From Pedobacter antarcticus (GTDB lineage: Bacteria > Bacteroidota > Bacteroidia > Sphingobacteriales > Sphingobacteriaceae), in contig NZ_FONS01000005.1 in assembly GCF_900112985.1 (NCBI RefSeq), positions 124,001 through 188,000 on the forward strand: a stretch of DNA of 64,000 nt, in the 5' to 3' direction. Under the pieces are notes generated by a model, which saw only the letters and a list, made by a program, of their open reading frames with translations, was not told the DNA's origin and ran no database searches. Positions 52,671 to 61,496 of this stretch are shown here, one piece after another. A program made the position numbers and the translations under genes. How positions within the stretch are numbered: position 1 is the first letter of the stretch; the number at the start of each line of letters is the position of its first letter.

Positions 52671-52678
52671 GAATTTTC

Positions 52679-54370
52679 ATGAGATATTTAAAAATAAGCC
52701 TTTCTATCCTGCTATTTTGTGTTACGGGACAGATTGGTTATACACAGACTATCCCGGTAGGCACACCTGGAATAGAAGATTACTATCGGAGGGCACAGCT
52801 GATGGGTCTGGCAGATTCTTCGGTTTCTTTTATGATCAGGCCAATTTTACCGAAACTAAGTTTTAAGGCTAAAGATGTTTTCTATCCTGATTCTTCGGAA
52901 ACAAGGTTTAATCTAATGGATGTCGAAAGTGCTTTTACTTCCAAAAACGGTAAACTTAAAGTCAGTTTATTACCTTTAAGTGTACAAACACAATTCAACT
53001 CACACCACCCTTATGGATGGAATGACGGGGCTATGATTCCTGCCAAAGGATTGCAGGGTCTAGTAAGTGCGGGTGTTTATCTGGAGTATGGAATATTAAG
53101 TATTCAGTTCCGCCCAGAGGTTGTATTAGCCACAAATGATAAATTTGATACGTTTGATAAAGATCATTATCCAGTTATTGCAGCCAGATATTATGATTTC
53201 TATAATAATATAGATCTACCAGCGAGATTTGGTAATGGAGAGTACTCAAAAGCATATTGGGGGCAAAGTAGTATCCGGTTAAACTATAAGGATGTTTCCT
53301 TCGGTTTGTCAACAGAGAACCTGTGGTGGGGGCCGGGAATGCGTAATTCATTATTAATGAGTAATAGCGCACCTGGTTTTAAACACCTTACTTTGAATAC
53401 CCGCAAGCCGGTTAAGACTGCAATCGGTTCATTTGAAGGGCAAATCATCGCGGGAAGACTGGAAAGTTCCGGTTTCGGCGTATTGGAGCCAGAAAGAGAC
53501 TTTTTTGGAGACAACTTATACGTCCCTAAAGGGAATGAGTGGAGATATCTTTCCGGCCTAGCTGTAACATATCAGCCGAAATGGGTTCCGGGCTTATTTT
53601 TAGGCTTAACCAGAAGTGCACAGTCCTATCATCAGGACCTAAATAGTTTCGGTGATTACCTGCCTTTCTTTTCCGGAACTAAAAAAGTTAATGCAGACGA
53701 GCCAACAGAGCAAAGAGATACTCGCAGCTCGGTATTTATGAGATGGTTATGGCCGGAAGAGCAGGCAGAGATATATTTCGAGTACGGAAATGATAATAAT
53801 AAGGGAAATAACCGTAACCAGATGCTTGAGCCCGCAAGGAATAGAGCTTACATCTTCGGAATGCGTAAAATGATTCCTTTCAATAAGAGTCGCAATGAGA
53901 ATTTATTATTCAGCATCGAAGCGACACAAATGCAAATGACTTCTCCGGAGGATATTCGTTCTGCCGATAGCTGGTACGTAAATAAACACGTCAGACATGG
54001 TTATACAAACAGGGGTGAAGTATTGGGTGCAGGTATTGGCCCAGGTGGCAATATGCAGTCGCTTGATGTTAGCTGGGTAAAAGGTCTGAAACGTTTAGGT
54101 ATACAGTTGGAGCGCTATGTGCATAATAATGATTTCTACTACTATGCTTATGAAGATAGTCTTGATCCGAGGAGACATTGGGTAGATTTTAGTCTGGGTT
54201 TTAATGGAGAGTGGAATTATAAAAACTTCATATTCAATGCCAAATTGCAAGGGATTAAGTCACTAAATTATCAGTGGTACCTGCTGCAAAAGCCCGGGGA
54301 TATTATCTGGGTAAATGGTCGTGATGCTTTCAATTTACAAATGCAGGCTGGTTTAACCTACCGCTTCTAA
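52679..54370 (+). CDS. Wzi-like capsule assembly outer-membrane protein, copy 1
   Basis: This 563-residue beta-barrel protein of the capsule-assembly Wzi family has a signal peptide (about residues 1-22, GYTQT). Conserved segments are PVGTPGIEDYYRRAQLMG, NSHHPYGWNDGAMIPAKGLQ, FGNGEYSKAYWGQSSIRLNY, STENLWWGPGMRNSLLMSN and a terminal TYRF. In E. coli, Wzi is a lectin-like barrel that anchors capsule to the surface. The adjoining gene is a close paralogue. The role in this organism is inferred from family and locus. Confidence 0.92.
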   Translation: MRYLKISLSILLFCVTGQIGYTQTIPVGTPGIEDYYRRAQLMGLADSSVSFMIRPILPKLSFKAKDVFYPDSSETRFNLMDVESAFTSKNGKLKVSLLPLSVQTQFNSHHPYGWNDGAMIPAKGLQGLVSAGVYLEYGILSIQFRPEVVLATNDKFDTFDKDHYPVIAARYYDFYNNIDLPARFGNGEYSKAYWGQSSIRLNYKDVSFGLSTENLWWGPGMRNSLLMSNSAPGFKHLTLNTRKPVKTAIGSFEGQIIAGRLESSGFGVLEPERDFFGDNLYVPKGNEWRYLSGLAVTYQPKWVPGLFLGLTRSAQSYHQDLNSFGDYLPFFSGTKKVNADEPTEQRDTRSSVFMRWLWPEEQAEIYFEYGNDNNKGNNRNQMLEPARNRAYIFGMRKMIPFNKSRNENLLFSIEATQMQMTSPEDIRSADSWYVNKHVRHGYTNRGEVLGAGIGPGGNMQSLDVSWVKGLKRLGIQLERYVHNNDFYYYAYEDSLDPRRHWVDFSLGFNGEWNYKNFIFNAKLQGIKSLNYQWYLLQKPGDIIWVNGRDAFNLQMQAGLTYRF

Positions 54371-54381
54371 TTCGCTATTAC

Positions 54382-56082
54382 ATGAATAAGATATACAAAG
54401 TAATTTTTGCCATCGGGCTTTCAGTTTTAGCAGGTAAAAATGCATACACGCAGACTGTGCCGGTAGGCACACCTGGGCTGGAAGATTATTACCGTCGCCA
54501 GCAGTTATTAGGTAAACTAGATTCATCAGTTTCCTTTTCCATTCGTCCTTTGATGCCGTCGGTGGCATTTAAAGTCAGGAATGTTTTCGATCCTGATAGT
54601 AGTCTGGTTAATGAAGGAATCACGAAGTCATCGGGACATTATCGTTTTGCTAATGGACATGGAGAATTTCAGGTTCTTCCATTTACATGGCAGAATCAAT
54701 TCAATTCTCACCATCCTTATGGATGGAATGATGGCGCGATGATTCCTGCAAGAGGTTATCAAACGATGGTTAGTGGAGGGTTTTATGCGAAGATAGGACC
54801 GTTAACTATTCAGTTAAGACCGGAATATGTCTACGCTCAGAATAGGAGTTTCGATGGTTTTGCCGAAGGCCGGAGCGATGCGGAACTTAGTGATTATTAT
54901 ACATTTTATAATAAAGAAGATTCTCCTGAGCGTTTTGGTAATGGGAGTTATAATAAATTATTCTGGGGTCAGAGCAGTATCCGGTTAAATGCAGGACCTA
55001 TGTCCTTGGGCCTGAGTAATGAGAATTTATGGTGGGGGCCGGGTAGAAGAAACTCTATAATGATGACTAACAATGCGCCTGGTTTTAAACACCTTACTTT
55101 AAATACAATAAAACCAATTCGCACACCAATAGGTTCATTTGAAATGCAGGTTATTGCTGGGAAGCTGGAGAATTCAGGATTTACACCTTTGAACGTTACT
55201 GCTAATTCTACAGGAAGAGAATTATTTAAGCCATATAGAGATGACGAAAGATATTTGACCGGGTTTAACATCAATTATCAGCCGAAATGGATCCCTGGTT
55301 TATTTTTAGGTTTTACAAGGGACTTTATGTCTTACTACGACGATCTGAATGGTTTTAAAGATTACTTTCCTTTTTTTACCCCAGTTCAGAAAGTTAATTC
55401 CGGGATTGACGGAGACCCGTTTGACCGGGATCAAAGATTATCATTTTATGCGCGCTGGTTGTTTCCAAAAGCTCATGCCGAAGTTTATTTTGAATACGGT
55501 GTAAATGACAATGCATATAACCTGAGAGACTTTGCCGGATCGCCGGAACATAGCAGATCATATATTTTTGGATTCTCGAAGATGATACCTTTGAAATTGA
55601 AAAAAGACGAATTTATAGAAGTTAATGCAGAAATAAATCAGATGTCGCAGACTGTTGACCGGTTGGTGAGACCTGCAGGTGGATTTTATCAGCATTATCA
55701 AATCAGACAGGGCTATACCAATCTTGGGCAGGTACTGGGCGCAGGTACAGGCTCCGGAGGTAATTTGCAATCTTTTGATATCAATTGGGTAAAAGGCCTG
55801 AAAAGTATAGGTTTTGGATTTGAAAGATTTGAACACAACGCAGATTTCTATGAAGAGTACATTGAAGATCTGAATAGTAACAGCAGAAGATGGGTTGATT
55901 TTGCATTTGCAGCAAAAGGAACCTGGAATTATAAAAACTTAATTTTTAATGCAAAACTCCAGGGAATCAAATCCCTGAATTATCAGTGGAAAATGAAAGA
56001 TCCTATACCTGGAGGATATTATATTCCTAATAACGATGTCTTCAATTTTCATGGAGAATTAGGGTTAACTTACCGTTTCTAA
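54382..56082 (+). CDS. Wzi-like capsule assembly outer-membrane protein, copy 2
   Basis: This 566-residue paralogue is 11 bp after copy 1 and shares blocks throughout: VPVGTPGLEDYYRRQQLLG, NSHHPYGWNDGAMIPARG, WGQSSIRLN, ENLWWGPGRRNSIMM, NAPGFKHLTLNT, NYKNLIFNAKLQGIKSLNYQW and a terminal TYRF. The signal peptide ends near residue 24 (AYTQT). The central loops differ most, as expected for surface-exposed, ligand-contacting parts. Two tandem copies suggest separate anchors for the two polysaccharides or a recent duplication. The gene ends just before a long bidirectional terminator. Confidence 0.92.
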   Translation: MNKIYKVIFAIGLSVLAGKNAYTQTVPVGTPGLEDYYRRQQLLGKLDSSVSFSIRPLMPSVAFKVRNVFDPDSSLVNEGITKSSGHYRFANGHGEFQVLPFTWQNQFNSHHPYGWNDGAMIPARGYQTMVSGGFYAKIGPLTIQLRPEYVYAQNRSFDGFAEGRSDAELSDYYTFYNKEDSPERFGNGSYNKLFWGQSSIRLNAGPMSLGLSNENLWWGPGRRNSIMMTNNAPGFKHLTLNTIKPIRTPIGSFEMQVIAGKLENSGFTPLNVTANSTGRELFKPYRDDERYLTGFNINYQPKWIPGLFLGFTRDFMSYYDDLNGFKDYFPFFTPVQKVNSGIDGDPFDRDQRLSFYARWLFPKAHAEVYFEYGVNDNAYNLRDFAGSPEHSRSYIFGFSKMIPLKLKKDEFIEVNAEINQMSQTVDRLVRPAGGFYQHYQIRQGYTNLGQVLGAGTGSGGNLQSFDINWVKGLKSIGFGFERFEHNADFYEEYIEDLNSNSRRWVDFAFAAKGTWNYKNLIFNAKLQGIKSLNYQWKMKDPIPGGYYIPNNDVFNFHGELGLTYRF

Positions 56083-56094
56083 ATCCTACAGAAA

Positions 56095-56144
56095 TTAAAA
56101 AATGAAAGCTTGCTACCCTAGGGTAGCAAGCTTTCATTTTTTAA
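56095..56144. terminator. Very long bidirectional terminator, overlapping the phosphatase stop
   Basis: A perfect 50-bp palindrome (25-bp arms, centre between 56119 and 56120) with an A-run on one side and a T-run on the other. It terminates the plus-strand wzi operon and the minus-strand phosphatase. The last seven codons and the stop of the phosphatase gene lie within one arm. Confidence 0.93.
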
Positions 56145-56846
56145 AAGGCCACTGTCTACTAATCTGTTGAAGTGTTTAGAGGAAGGAACCTGTTTCAATG
56201 TTTCTATATGTCTGAGATGATGTGTATCTGTTCCAAAGTAATCAATCATATCTGCTTCAATTAATTTCTCTGCGATTTTTTTAACATGCTCACCATAATG
56301 TTTGGTTAGCGACAGCGCATTCACCTGTAGATCAACTCCCATTTGTTTGAGTCGTTTGTAATAACCAAAGTCTCTATGAAAGAACAAATACCTTTCCGGG
56401 TGTGCCAGAATCACCTGGTACCCTTTAATACCTAAATCAAAAATAGTTTCTTCCAGATCGTGTGGGCGTGAAATCTGACTAAATTCTACTAAGATCCGAT
56501 TATCCTTCATCGGCATTAGCTTCCCAGCTTCCAGTTGTTCCTGAAATTGCCCGTCTAAATAATATTCCGATGAAAGTTCTAGCGTAATATTTTCAGGGAG
56601 TTTTCCAGCTAATGACGCGTGCGCACTCTGTAAAATTTCTGATGTATTCGGGTGTATATCCTGGAGTGTATGTGGGGTCGTAATGAAGTGGTGAAATCCC
56701 AACTCTTTTAGCCCGGTGAGAAGGGCAATACTGTCTGTAACATCCTTTGCTCCGTCGTCTACGCCGGGAATTAAGTGGGAATGCATATCTAAGCCGATTT
56801 TACTGAAATCGGAATGGGAAGGTTTATTTCGCTTGAAGAAGAACAT
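56118..56846 (-). CDS. YwqE/CpsB-type protein-tyrosine phosphatase (PHP fold)
   Basis: This 242-residue metal-dependent phosphatase of the PHP superfamily dephosphorylates BY-kinases of the Wzc/CpsD type. Metal ligands: MHSHLIPGVDDGAKD (HxH and DD), HHFITTPH, the central Glu in LSSEYYLD, VILAHPERY and DYFGTDTHHLR. It is encoded divergently from the wza-wzc operon, which supplies its likely substrate. The stop is embedded in the bidirectional terminator. It replaces the low-molecular-weight Wzb phosphatase of proteobacteria. Confidence 0.94.
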   Translation of the reverse strand: MFFFKRNKPSHSDFSKIGLDMHSHLIPGVDDGAKDVTDSIALLTGLKELGFHHFITTPHTLQDIHPNTSEILQSAHASLAGKLPENITLELSSEYYLDGQFQEQLEAGKLMPMKDNRILVEFSQISRPHDLEETIFDLGIKGYQVILAHPERYLFFHRDFGYYKRLKQMGVDLQVNALSLTKHYGEHVKKIAEKLIEADMIDYFGTDTHHLRHIETLKQVPSSKHFNRLVDSGLLKNESLLP

Positions 56847-56975
56847 GGAATGGGTTGATTTATTTTACATTCCTAAGATAAATAAAATTATTTCTAAATT
56901 CCGGTATGGTAATTGCTTATTGCAGCGAAACTACCAAATGTCTAGTTGAAACGTCAAAAATAGTCTCATTTCGAG

Positions 56976-56983
56976 TATATTTG
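56976..56983 (+). promoter_or_regulatory. Candidate -7 element for the wza-wzc operon
   Basis: TATATTTG matches TAnnTTTG, 27 bp before the ATG at 57011. No TTTG is found at the ideal -33 distance. Its location inside the longer open frame (from 56906) favours the downstream start. Confidence 0.5.
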
Positions 56984-57010
56984 GAGGAAATTATTGTACA
57001 AAAAGCGCTA

Positions 57011-57787
57011 ATGAAAAGAAACATCTACTTATTAACCATAATCTTATTTCTAAGTTCTTGTGGTGTCAAGTATAAGTCTGTACCCTATTTCCAGGATCTC
57101 CCACCTATGGAGAATGTACAGGAAGAAATACAAAATAATGCAGTTCTGAAGATTCAAAAGGACGATATTCTAGGTATCACAGTCTCAAGTTTAAACCCCG
57201 AAGCATCTGCTATCTTTAATATGGGTAACACCAGTTCTGCTCAAGGAACTTCGGCTAGTAATATAAATCCCGCTTTAACAGCTAATGGATTTCTAGTGGA
57301 CAAAAATGGACGTATTCAATTACCCCTCGTCGGATCCGTTTCGGTCGATGGGCTAACTACTACTTCTGCTCGAGAATTGATTCAAGGCAAGTTAACTACT
57401 TATCTTAAAGAGCCTGTCGTTAGTTTACGGTTAGTGAATTTTAAAGTCTCTGTTTTAGGAGACGTTGCTAGACCCGGCGTATATCCTGTACAAAGTGAGC
57501 GTGTATCTGTTGCTGAAGCTCTGAGCATGGCTGGCGATTTAAGTATAACAGCACTGCGCAATAATGTGTTGTTAATTCGTGAAAATGAGGGAAAAAGACA
57601 ATATATCAGATTAGACATGCATAGTAAGGAGATATTTAATTCCCCTTACTATTACCTTCAAAATAACGACGTTCTTTACATTCAACCCGGTAACGCGAAG
57701 TATGCTAGCGTGGACTCAAGTTATCGAAATGTGAGTATTATTCTCTCAGCCCTATCTGTAATTGCGCTAATCATTAGCCGTTTTTAA
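57011..57787 (+). CDS. Polysaccharide export lipoprotein, Wza/BexD type
   Basis: This 258-residue outer-membrane lipoprotein has its lipobox Cys at residue 17 (FLSSCGVKYKSVPYFQDL). A polysaccharide-export domain (about 45-145; ILGITVSSLNPEASAIFN, then FLVDKNGRIQLPLVGSVSVDG) is followed by one SLBB domain (about 150-215; VSVLGDVARPGVYPV) and a C-terminal hydrophobic anchor. The size is typical of Bacteroidota BexD/Wza proteins and much smaller than the 865-residue exporter in the first system. The start at 57011 places the lipobox correctly; the frame open to 56906 has no signal sequence at its start. Confidence 0.93.
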   Translation: MKRNIYLLTIILFLSSCGVKYKSVPYFQDLPPMENVQEEIQNNAVLKIQKDDILGITVSSLNPEASAIFNMGNTSSAQGTSASNINPALTANGFLVDKNGRIQLPLVGSVSVDGLTTTSARELIQGKLTTYLKEPVVSLRLVNFKVSVLGDVARPGVYPVQSERVSVAEALSMAGDLSITALRNNVLLIRENEGKRQYIRLDMHSKEIFNSPYYYLQNNDVLYIQPGNAKYASVDSSYRNVSIILSALSVIALIISRF

Positions 57788-57797
57788 AATATCTATA

Positions 57798-60167
57798 ATG
57801 ACTAACCAAAATAATACTAACCAAAATAACGAGGACGAAGAACAAGGTTTGAATATTAAAGAGTTACTTGGTAAATATTTATACCATTGGCCATTATTCG
57901 CAATTGGTATAATATTGTGTATAGGCATCGCTTTTTTTTATCTCAGATATAATAGTCCTATTTATCTTGTCAATTCAACCTTGTTGATTAAAGATGACAA
58001 AAAGGGGGCGACTGCAGGCGCTGCAGACTTATTAAACGAGCTAGATATGTTCGGATCTACAAAAGTAGTAGATAATGAGATTGAAATATTGAAATCTAAG
58101 ACGTTGATGCGAAAAGTTGTTGATCGCTTAAATTTGTCTGTTACTTATAAATCTGAGGGACGTGTTATTGATTCCGATATTTACACAAATAAACCTGCAA
58201 ATATTACTGTAGTTAAAATAGACAGTAGTATATATGGTGTGCCGTTAAACTTGACATTTCCATCAACTACAACCTATCAGTTGGAAGATAAAGAAACTGG
58301 AAAAAAAGCTGGTGGTTTAATAGGCCAATTACAAAGAAATATTTTCGGAGTTTATAGGGTCGATCTTATTTCAAATCCAATTAAATTCCAGAATTTGTCA
58401 ATTACTTTTTCTGATCCACAAATTGTCACCGATGGCTTTTTAGCTAATCTAAATGTTGTTCTTTCATCTAAACAATCAACTGTTTTAAATTTGAGTTTTG
58501 AATCTAATGTTCCTCAGAAAGGAATGGACGTCTTAAATACCTTAGTTCAAGTTTATAACGAAGCAGCGTTAACGGACAAGAATAGAACTACCCAAAGCAC
58601 AATTCAGTTTATAGACGAGAGGTTGAAGCTAATAAGCGGAGAATTAACCGAAGTAGAGAAAGATGTAGAAGGTTTCAAAAGTAGTAGAGGTTTGACTGAC
58701 ATTAGTAATGATGCAAATTTGTTTTTGGATAACGTTAAAGCTAATGATGCCAAATTGAATGAAGTAGAGTTGCAAATTAGTGTAATTAATGATGTACAGC
58801 GTTATGTTAATTCAAATTCAGCACAGGAAAAGCTTCCCAGTACACTGGGGATAAATGATCCTGTTCTACTGAGTCAAATCAATCAGTTGTCAGAGCTACA
58901 ATTGCAAAGAGATCGTTTACTCGCAACTACAACAATTGACAATCCGTTAGTACAGCCTATTATAAAACAGATCGAGACAACCAGAGCTGGAATAAAGGCC
59001 AACATTCAAAATATATCCAATTCACTAAATAATACTAAAAATAGTTTACAAGGAAATAATTCCCAATTTCAAGGATCTATTAGAAAAATACCAGGTCAAG
59101 AACGGCAACTAATTAGCATTAAGAGGCAACAGACAATTAAGGAAACTTTATATCTCTATTTACTTCAGAAGAAAGAAGAGGCGGCATTATCATACGCTTC
59201 CTCGGTTGCTGACAGCAGAATAGTGGATCCGGCTTATTATGGTAAGCAACCCATCAAACCGAAAAAGCCGCTTATTATTCTCGTGGCCTTTATTATGGGA
59301 ATTATATTGCCTGCAGGTTATATCTATGGGAAAGAAATTATTAATAATAAAATACAGAATAAATCTGATATTTTAAACATTACCTCGGTACCTATTTTGG
59401 GTGAAATATTCTTCAATGAAAATTCTGGTGCCATCGTTGTGGATTCAAAAAGCAGAACGGCTATAGCTGAACAATTCCGTTCAATCCGTACTAACATGCA
59501 GTTCCTGCATGGAAAAGCTACTCCAGGACGCGGAAAAGTTACCCTGTTAACATCTAGTATGTCTGGCGAAGGAAAAAGCTTTGTAACTAGTAACCTTGCT
59601 ACAGCAATGGCTATAAGTGGGAAGAAAACAGTTCTACTTGAGTTGGATTTACGTAAACCAAAGGTCAGTCAGTATCTAAATTTAACGAATAAAAGAGGAT
59701 TGAGTAATTACTTAATAGGCAAGGCTGAGATAAATGAAATTATTCAATCATCAAATGTTCATCCCAACTTTTTCGTGATAGGATCCGGTCCGATACCACC
59801 GAATCCTTCTGAGCTGTTAGTAAATACTGAAATAGAAGTTCTACTGGATTATTTAAGAGGAAATTTCGATGAAATATTTATCGACACACCTCCAATCGGA
59901 TTAGTAACCGATGCACAAATTCTGTCGCGTCTTGCTGACGCAACGCTTTACTTAGTCCGTCAGGGTGTAACATATAAGGAACAAATTAATAATCTAAACT
60001 TATTATACAGGGCTAATAAATTCCCTAAAATGAATGTAATATTAAATGGAGTTGTAGTCGATGGAAAATATGGCTATGGCTATGGCTACGGATATTATTC
60101 TGATGATGTTACACATGAAAAGTTCAATCTTAAAAAAACGATTAAGTCGCTATTAAAACGACTTTAA
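57798..60167 (+). CDS. Wzc-type polysaccharide co-polymerase with BY-tyrosine kinase domain
   Basis: This 789-residue inner-membrane protein has two helices, about 35-54 and about 492-512, enclosing a periplasmic Wzz domain with long coiled coils. A cytoplasmic BY-kinase follows: Walker A SMSGEGKSFVTSN (about 597-609), Walker A' LLELDLRKPKVSQYL, Walker B-like EIFIDTPPIG, and a tyrosine-rich tail GKYGYGYGYGYYSDD. Cycling phosphorylation of that tail controls polymerisation and export. The lipoprotein exporter lies immediately upstream, and the phosphatase at 56118-56846 is the expected antagonist. Confidence 0.95.
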   Translation: MTNQNNTNQNNEDEEQGLNIKELLGKYLYHWPLFAIGIILCIGIAFFYLRYNSPIYLVNSTLLIKDDKKGATAGAADLLNELDMFGSTKVVDNEIEILKSKTLMRKVVDRLNLSVTYKSEGRVIDSDIYTNKPANITVVKIDSSIYGVPLNLTFPSTTTYQLEDKETGKKAGGLIGQLQRNIFGVYRVDLISNPIKFQNLSITFSDPQIVTDGFLANLNVVLSSKQSTVLNLSFESNVPQKGMDVLNTLVQVYNEAALTDKNRTTQSTIQFIDERLKLISGELTEVEKDVEGFKSSRGLTDISNDANLFLDNVKANDAKLNEVELQISVINDVQRYVNSNSAQEKLPSTLGINDPVLLSQINQLSELQLQRDRLLATTTIDNPLVQPIIKQIETTRAGIKANIQNISNSLNNTKNSLQGNNSQFQGSIRKIPGQERQLISIKRQQTIKETLYLYLLQKKEEAALSYASSVADSRIVDPAYYGKQPIKPKKPLIILVAFIMGIILPAGYIYGKEIINNKIQNKSDILNITSVPILGEIFFNENSGAIVVDSKSRTAIAEQFRSIRTNMQFLHGKATPGRGKVTLLTSSMSGEGKSFVTSNLATAMAISGKKTVLLELDLRKPKVSQYLNLTNKRGLSNYLIGKAEINEIIQSSNVHPNFFVIGSGPIPPNPSELLVNTEIEVLLDYLRGNFDEIFIDTPPIGLVTDAQILSRLADATLYLVRQGVTYKEQINNLNLLYRANKFPKMNVILNGVVVDGKYGYGYGYGYYSDDVTHEKFNLKKTIKSLLKRL

Positions 60168-60188
60168 ATATTATATAAGAAACATAAA

Positions 60189-61490
60189 ATGACAGACGTA
60201 AATAGTACAAAAATTGCAATTATCGGTTTAGGTTATGTTGGCCTTCCCTTAGCCTTAGAGTTTGCTAAAAAACATGACGTATTAGGTTTTGATATTAATA
60301 AAGAGAGAGTTGATGAGCTTAGCTCAGGTAAAGATCGTACGCAGGAAGCTAATTTGAAAGAATTAAAATTGGTAATCTCCTCTAAGAAAGAATCTGCAAA
60401 AAACATCGGATTATCGTTTTCTCACAAAGTTGAGGATTTGGCTAATTATAATACTTTTATTGTTACAGTCCCAACTCCGATTGACCAGTTTAAGTCACCA
60501 GATTTAACCCCTTTAATTAAAGCATCAGAAATGCTTGGGAGTATTTTAAACGCAGGTGATCTGGTTATTTATGAATCTACGGTTTATCCAGGTTGTACTG
60601 AGGAAGATTGTGTACCTGTTCTAGAGAAGTTCTCTGGACTTAAGTTTAACCAGGACTTTTTCGTGGGTTATTCTCCTGAAAGAATAAATCCAGGAGATAA
60701 GATTAATACTTTAACCAAAATTATGAAGGTTACTTCAGGCTCAACTCCTGAAATTGCCACTAAGGTTGATGATTTATATAAATCAATTATAACTGCTGGT
60801 ACTCATAAAGCGCCTAGTATTAAAGTTGCTGAGGCTTCCAAAGCAATTGAGAATGCCCAAAGAGATGTTAATATATCATTCGTAAATGAATTAGCATTAA
60901 TTTTTGATAGGATAGGAATTGATACGAATGATGTAATAGAGGCAGCAGGTACTAAGTGGAATTTTTTAAAGTATCAACCGGGGTTAGTAGGTGGACATTG
61001 TATCGGTGTAGACCCATATTATTTGGCACATAAAGCTCAATCATTAGGGTATCATCCACAGGTTATCCTTTCGGGAAGACGCGTAAACGATAATATGGGC
61101 CCATTTGTGGCTGATAAAGTAGTAAAGCTTATGATCCAAAAAGATCATAAAATAAAAGGATCAAGAGCATTGATTATGGGGATTACCTTTAAAGAGAATT
61201 GCCCAGATGTAAGAAATACACGTGTAGTAGATATTTATCATGAACTAATACAGTTTGGACTAGAGGTAGATATATACGACCCATGGGCAAATATTGCTGA
61301 AGTTAAACATGAATATAATGTAGATATTTTAAATAGCCTTGATGATTCCACAGTTTACGATGCTGTTATTGTTGCAGTAGCGCATTCTGAATTTTTAGGG
61401 TTTGATTATCAGAAGATTAAACGGAATAATGGAGTTATTTTTGATACAAAAGCTTGCTTAGATAGAAGTCTTGTTGATGGCCGTTTATAA
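60189..61490 (+). CDS. Nucleotide-sugar 6-dehydrogenase (TviB/WbpA-like)
   Basis: This 433-residue UDP-sugar dehydrogenase oxidises C6 to a uronic acid using two NAD. Motifs: IGLGYVGLPLALEFAKKHDV at the N-terminus, TVPTPIDQFKSPDL, YESTVYPGCTEE, AEASKAIENAQRDVNISFVNE, the catalytic Cys in GLVGGHCIGVDPYYLAHKAQ and VRNTRVVDIY. The pattern is closer to TviB/WbpA (UDP-GlcNAc 6-dehydrogenase) than to WecC (UDP-ManNAc). With the next gene it can provide UDP-ManNAcA or UDP-GlcNAcA type sugars. Confidence 0.93.
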   Translation: MTDVNSTKIAIIGLGYVGLPLALEFAKKHDVLGFDINKERVDELSSGKDRTQEANLKELKLVISSKKESAKNIGLSFSHKVEDLANYNTFIVTVPTPIDQFKSPDLTPLIKASEMLGSILNAGDLVIYESTVYPGCTEEDCVPVLEKFSGLKFNQDFFVGYSPERINPGDKINTLTKIMKVTSGSTPEIATKVDDLYKSIITAGTHKAPSIKVAEASKAIENAQRDVNISFVNELALIFDRIGIDTNDVIEAAGTKWNFLKYQPGLVGGHCIGVDPYYLAHKAQSLGYHPQVILSGRRVNDNMGPFVADKVVKLMIQKDHKIKGSRALIMGITFKENCPDVRNTRVVDIYHELIQFGLEVDIYDPWANIAEVKHEYNVDILNSLDDSTVYDAVIVAVAHSEFLGFDYQKIKRNNGVIFDTKACLDRSLVDGRL

Positions 61491-61496
61491 TTTGTA

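Noticed and set aside
52252..52866. Two overlapping plus-strand frames near the lipoprotein and the first wzi gene
   Set aside because: Both are out of frame with genes that have convincing signal peptides and motifs.
56906..57010. N-terminal extension of the Wza-like lipoprotein
   Set aside because: The upstream start would bury the lipobox at residue 52 and run across a TAnnTTTG promoter element; ATG 57011 is preferred.
60189..61490. Assignment as WecC (UDP-ManNAc dehydrogenase)
   Set aside because: The ENAQRDVNISFVNE and GGHCIGVDPYYLAHKAQ segments fit TviB/WbpA-type enzymes better, so only the broader call was made.
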